This document shows positions 63,966 through 64,000 of a DNA stretch of 64,000 nucleotides, piece after piece (positions within the stretch are counted from its first letter, which is position 1; every line of letters starts with the position of its first letter). Position numbers and translations under genes: made by a program. The stretch comes from Bog-793 sp963761425 (lineage in GTDB: Bacteria > Actinomycetota > Acidimicrobiia > Acidimicrobiales > Bog-793): contig CAVXGQ010000003.1 of the NCBI GenBank assembly GCA_963761425.1, positions 62,001-126,000 on the forward strand. Reading direction: 5' to 3'. Under the pieces are notes generated by a model. That model searched no databases, was not told the origin of the DNA, and saw only the letters and a list, made by a program, of their open reading frames with translations.

Positions 63966-64000
63966 GAGGTCAACTTCGTCAATCCGTCGCAATGAGACTA
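63959..64000 (+). CDS. 5' end of an unidentified gene, cut by the window edge
   Basis: ATG 63959 with GAGGGACAAGC upstream opens a frame (MNRGQLRQSVAMRL) that runs off the window. The basic start could be the beginning of a signal peptide, for example of a sugar-binding protein of the importer (guess from context). Too short to identify. Confidence 0.35.
   Translation, partial: MNRGQLRQSVAMRL

Overview
The window is high-GC DNA from an actinobacterium. The gene orders rpoZ-coaBC-metK-priA, rpsO-pnp-M16 peptidase-dapB-dapA-rnj-ftsK and lpd-sucB-lipB-lipA, a PriA without ATPase motifs, a homodimeric AceE-type pyruvate dehydrogenase and a PAC2 protein all point that way. An Acidimicrobiia-like lineage is my inference; nothing in the window proves the class.

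Layout. 0-6 kb: end of rpoZ, then coaBC, metK and priA (coenzyme A, S-adenosylmethionine, replication restart), then an ECF sigma factor translationally coupled to an alkyl-DNA repair protein with an unusual domain order. 6-12 kb: rpsO, pnp, an M16 peptidase and an MFS exporter. 12-19 kb: a complete dipeptide/oligopeptide ABC importer whose two ATPases are fused and encoded convergently to the binding protein and permeases. 19-23 kb: dapB, dapA and RNase J. 22.8-27.7 kb: a possible signalling block with a FliA/WhiG-type sigma factor, a membrane GGDEF-EAL protein, and a two-gene operon of a SpeD-like protein and a LuxI/GNAT-like acyltransferase. 28-31.7 kb: an oxidoreductase and ftsK, then a decayed IS66 element that still has its terminal inverted repeats. 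32.6-38.4 kb: a methyltransferase, homoserine kinase, an acetyltransferase, sufC-sufS-sufU and a metallo-hydrolase. 38.7-42.3 kb: a secreted NHL-repeat protein and an intact IS110-family element with a structured leader. 42.6-50.6 kb: central oxo-acid and lipoate metabolism (aceE, rnhA, lpd, sucB and a single ORF fusing LipB and LipA). The LipB-LipA product should supply the lipoyl group carried by the neighbouring E2. 51-58.3 kb: a PAC2 protein, a HAD phosphatase, a MacB-like ABC exporter and leuS.

58.6-64 kb: an integrative element begins at a tRNA-Ala(GGC) gene. It carries a tyrosine integrase, a sugar-type ABC permease, a LacI regulator with two matching operators, and several broken genes (nitrilase-like, GH15, amidotransferase-like, M24 peptidase). 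Its far end lies outside the window.

Data quality. coaBC, metK (three sites), aceE and sucB are broken by small indels, two of them in C homopolymers. All are core genes with normal sequence on both sides of the break, so consensus errors are more likely than true pseudogenes. They are typed as pseudogenes only because the sequence as given cannot be read through.
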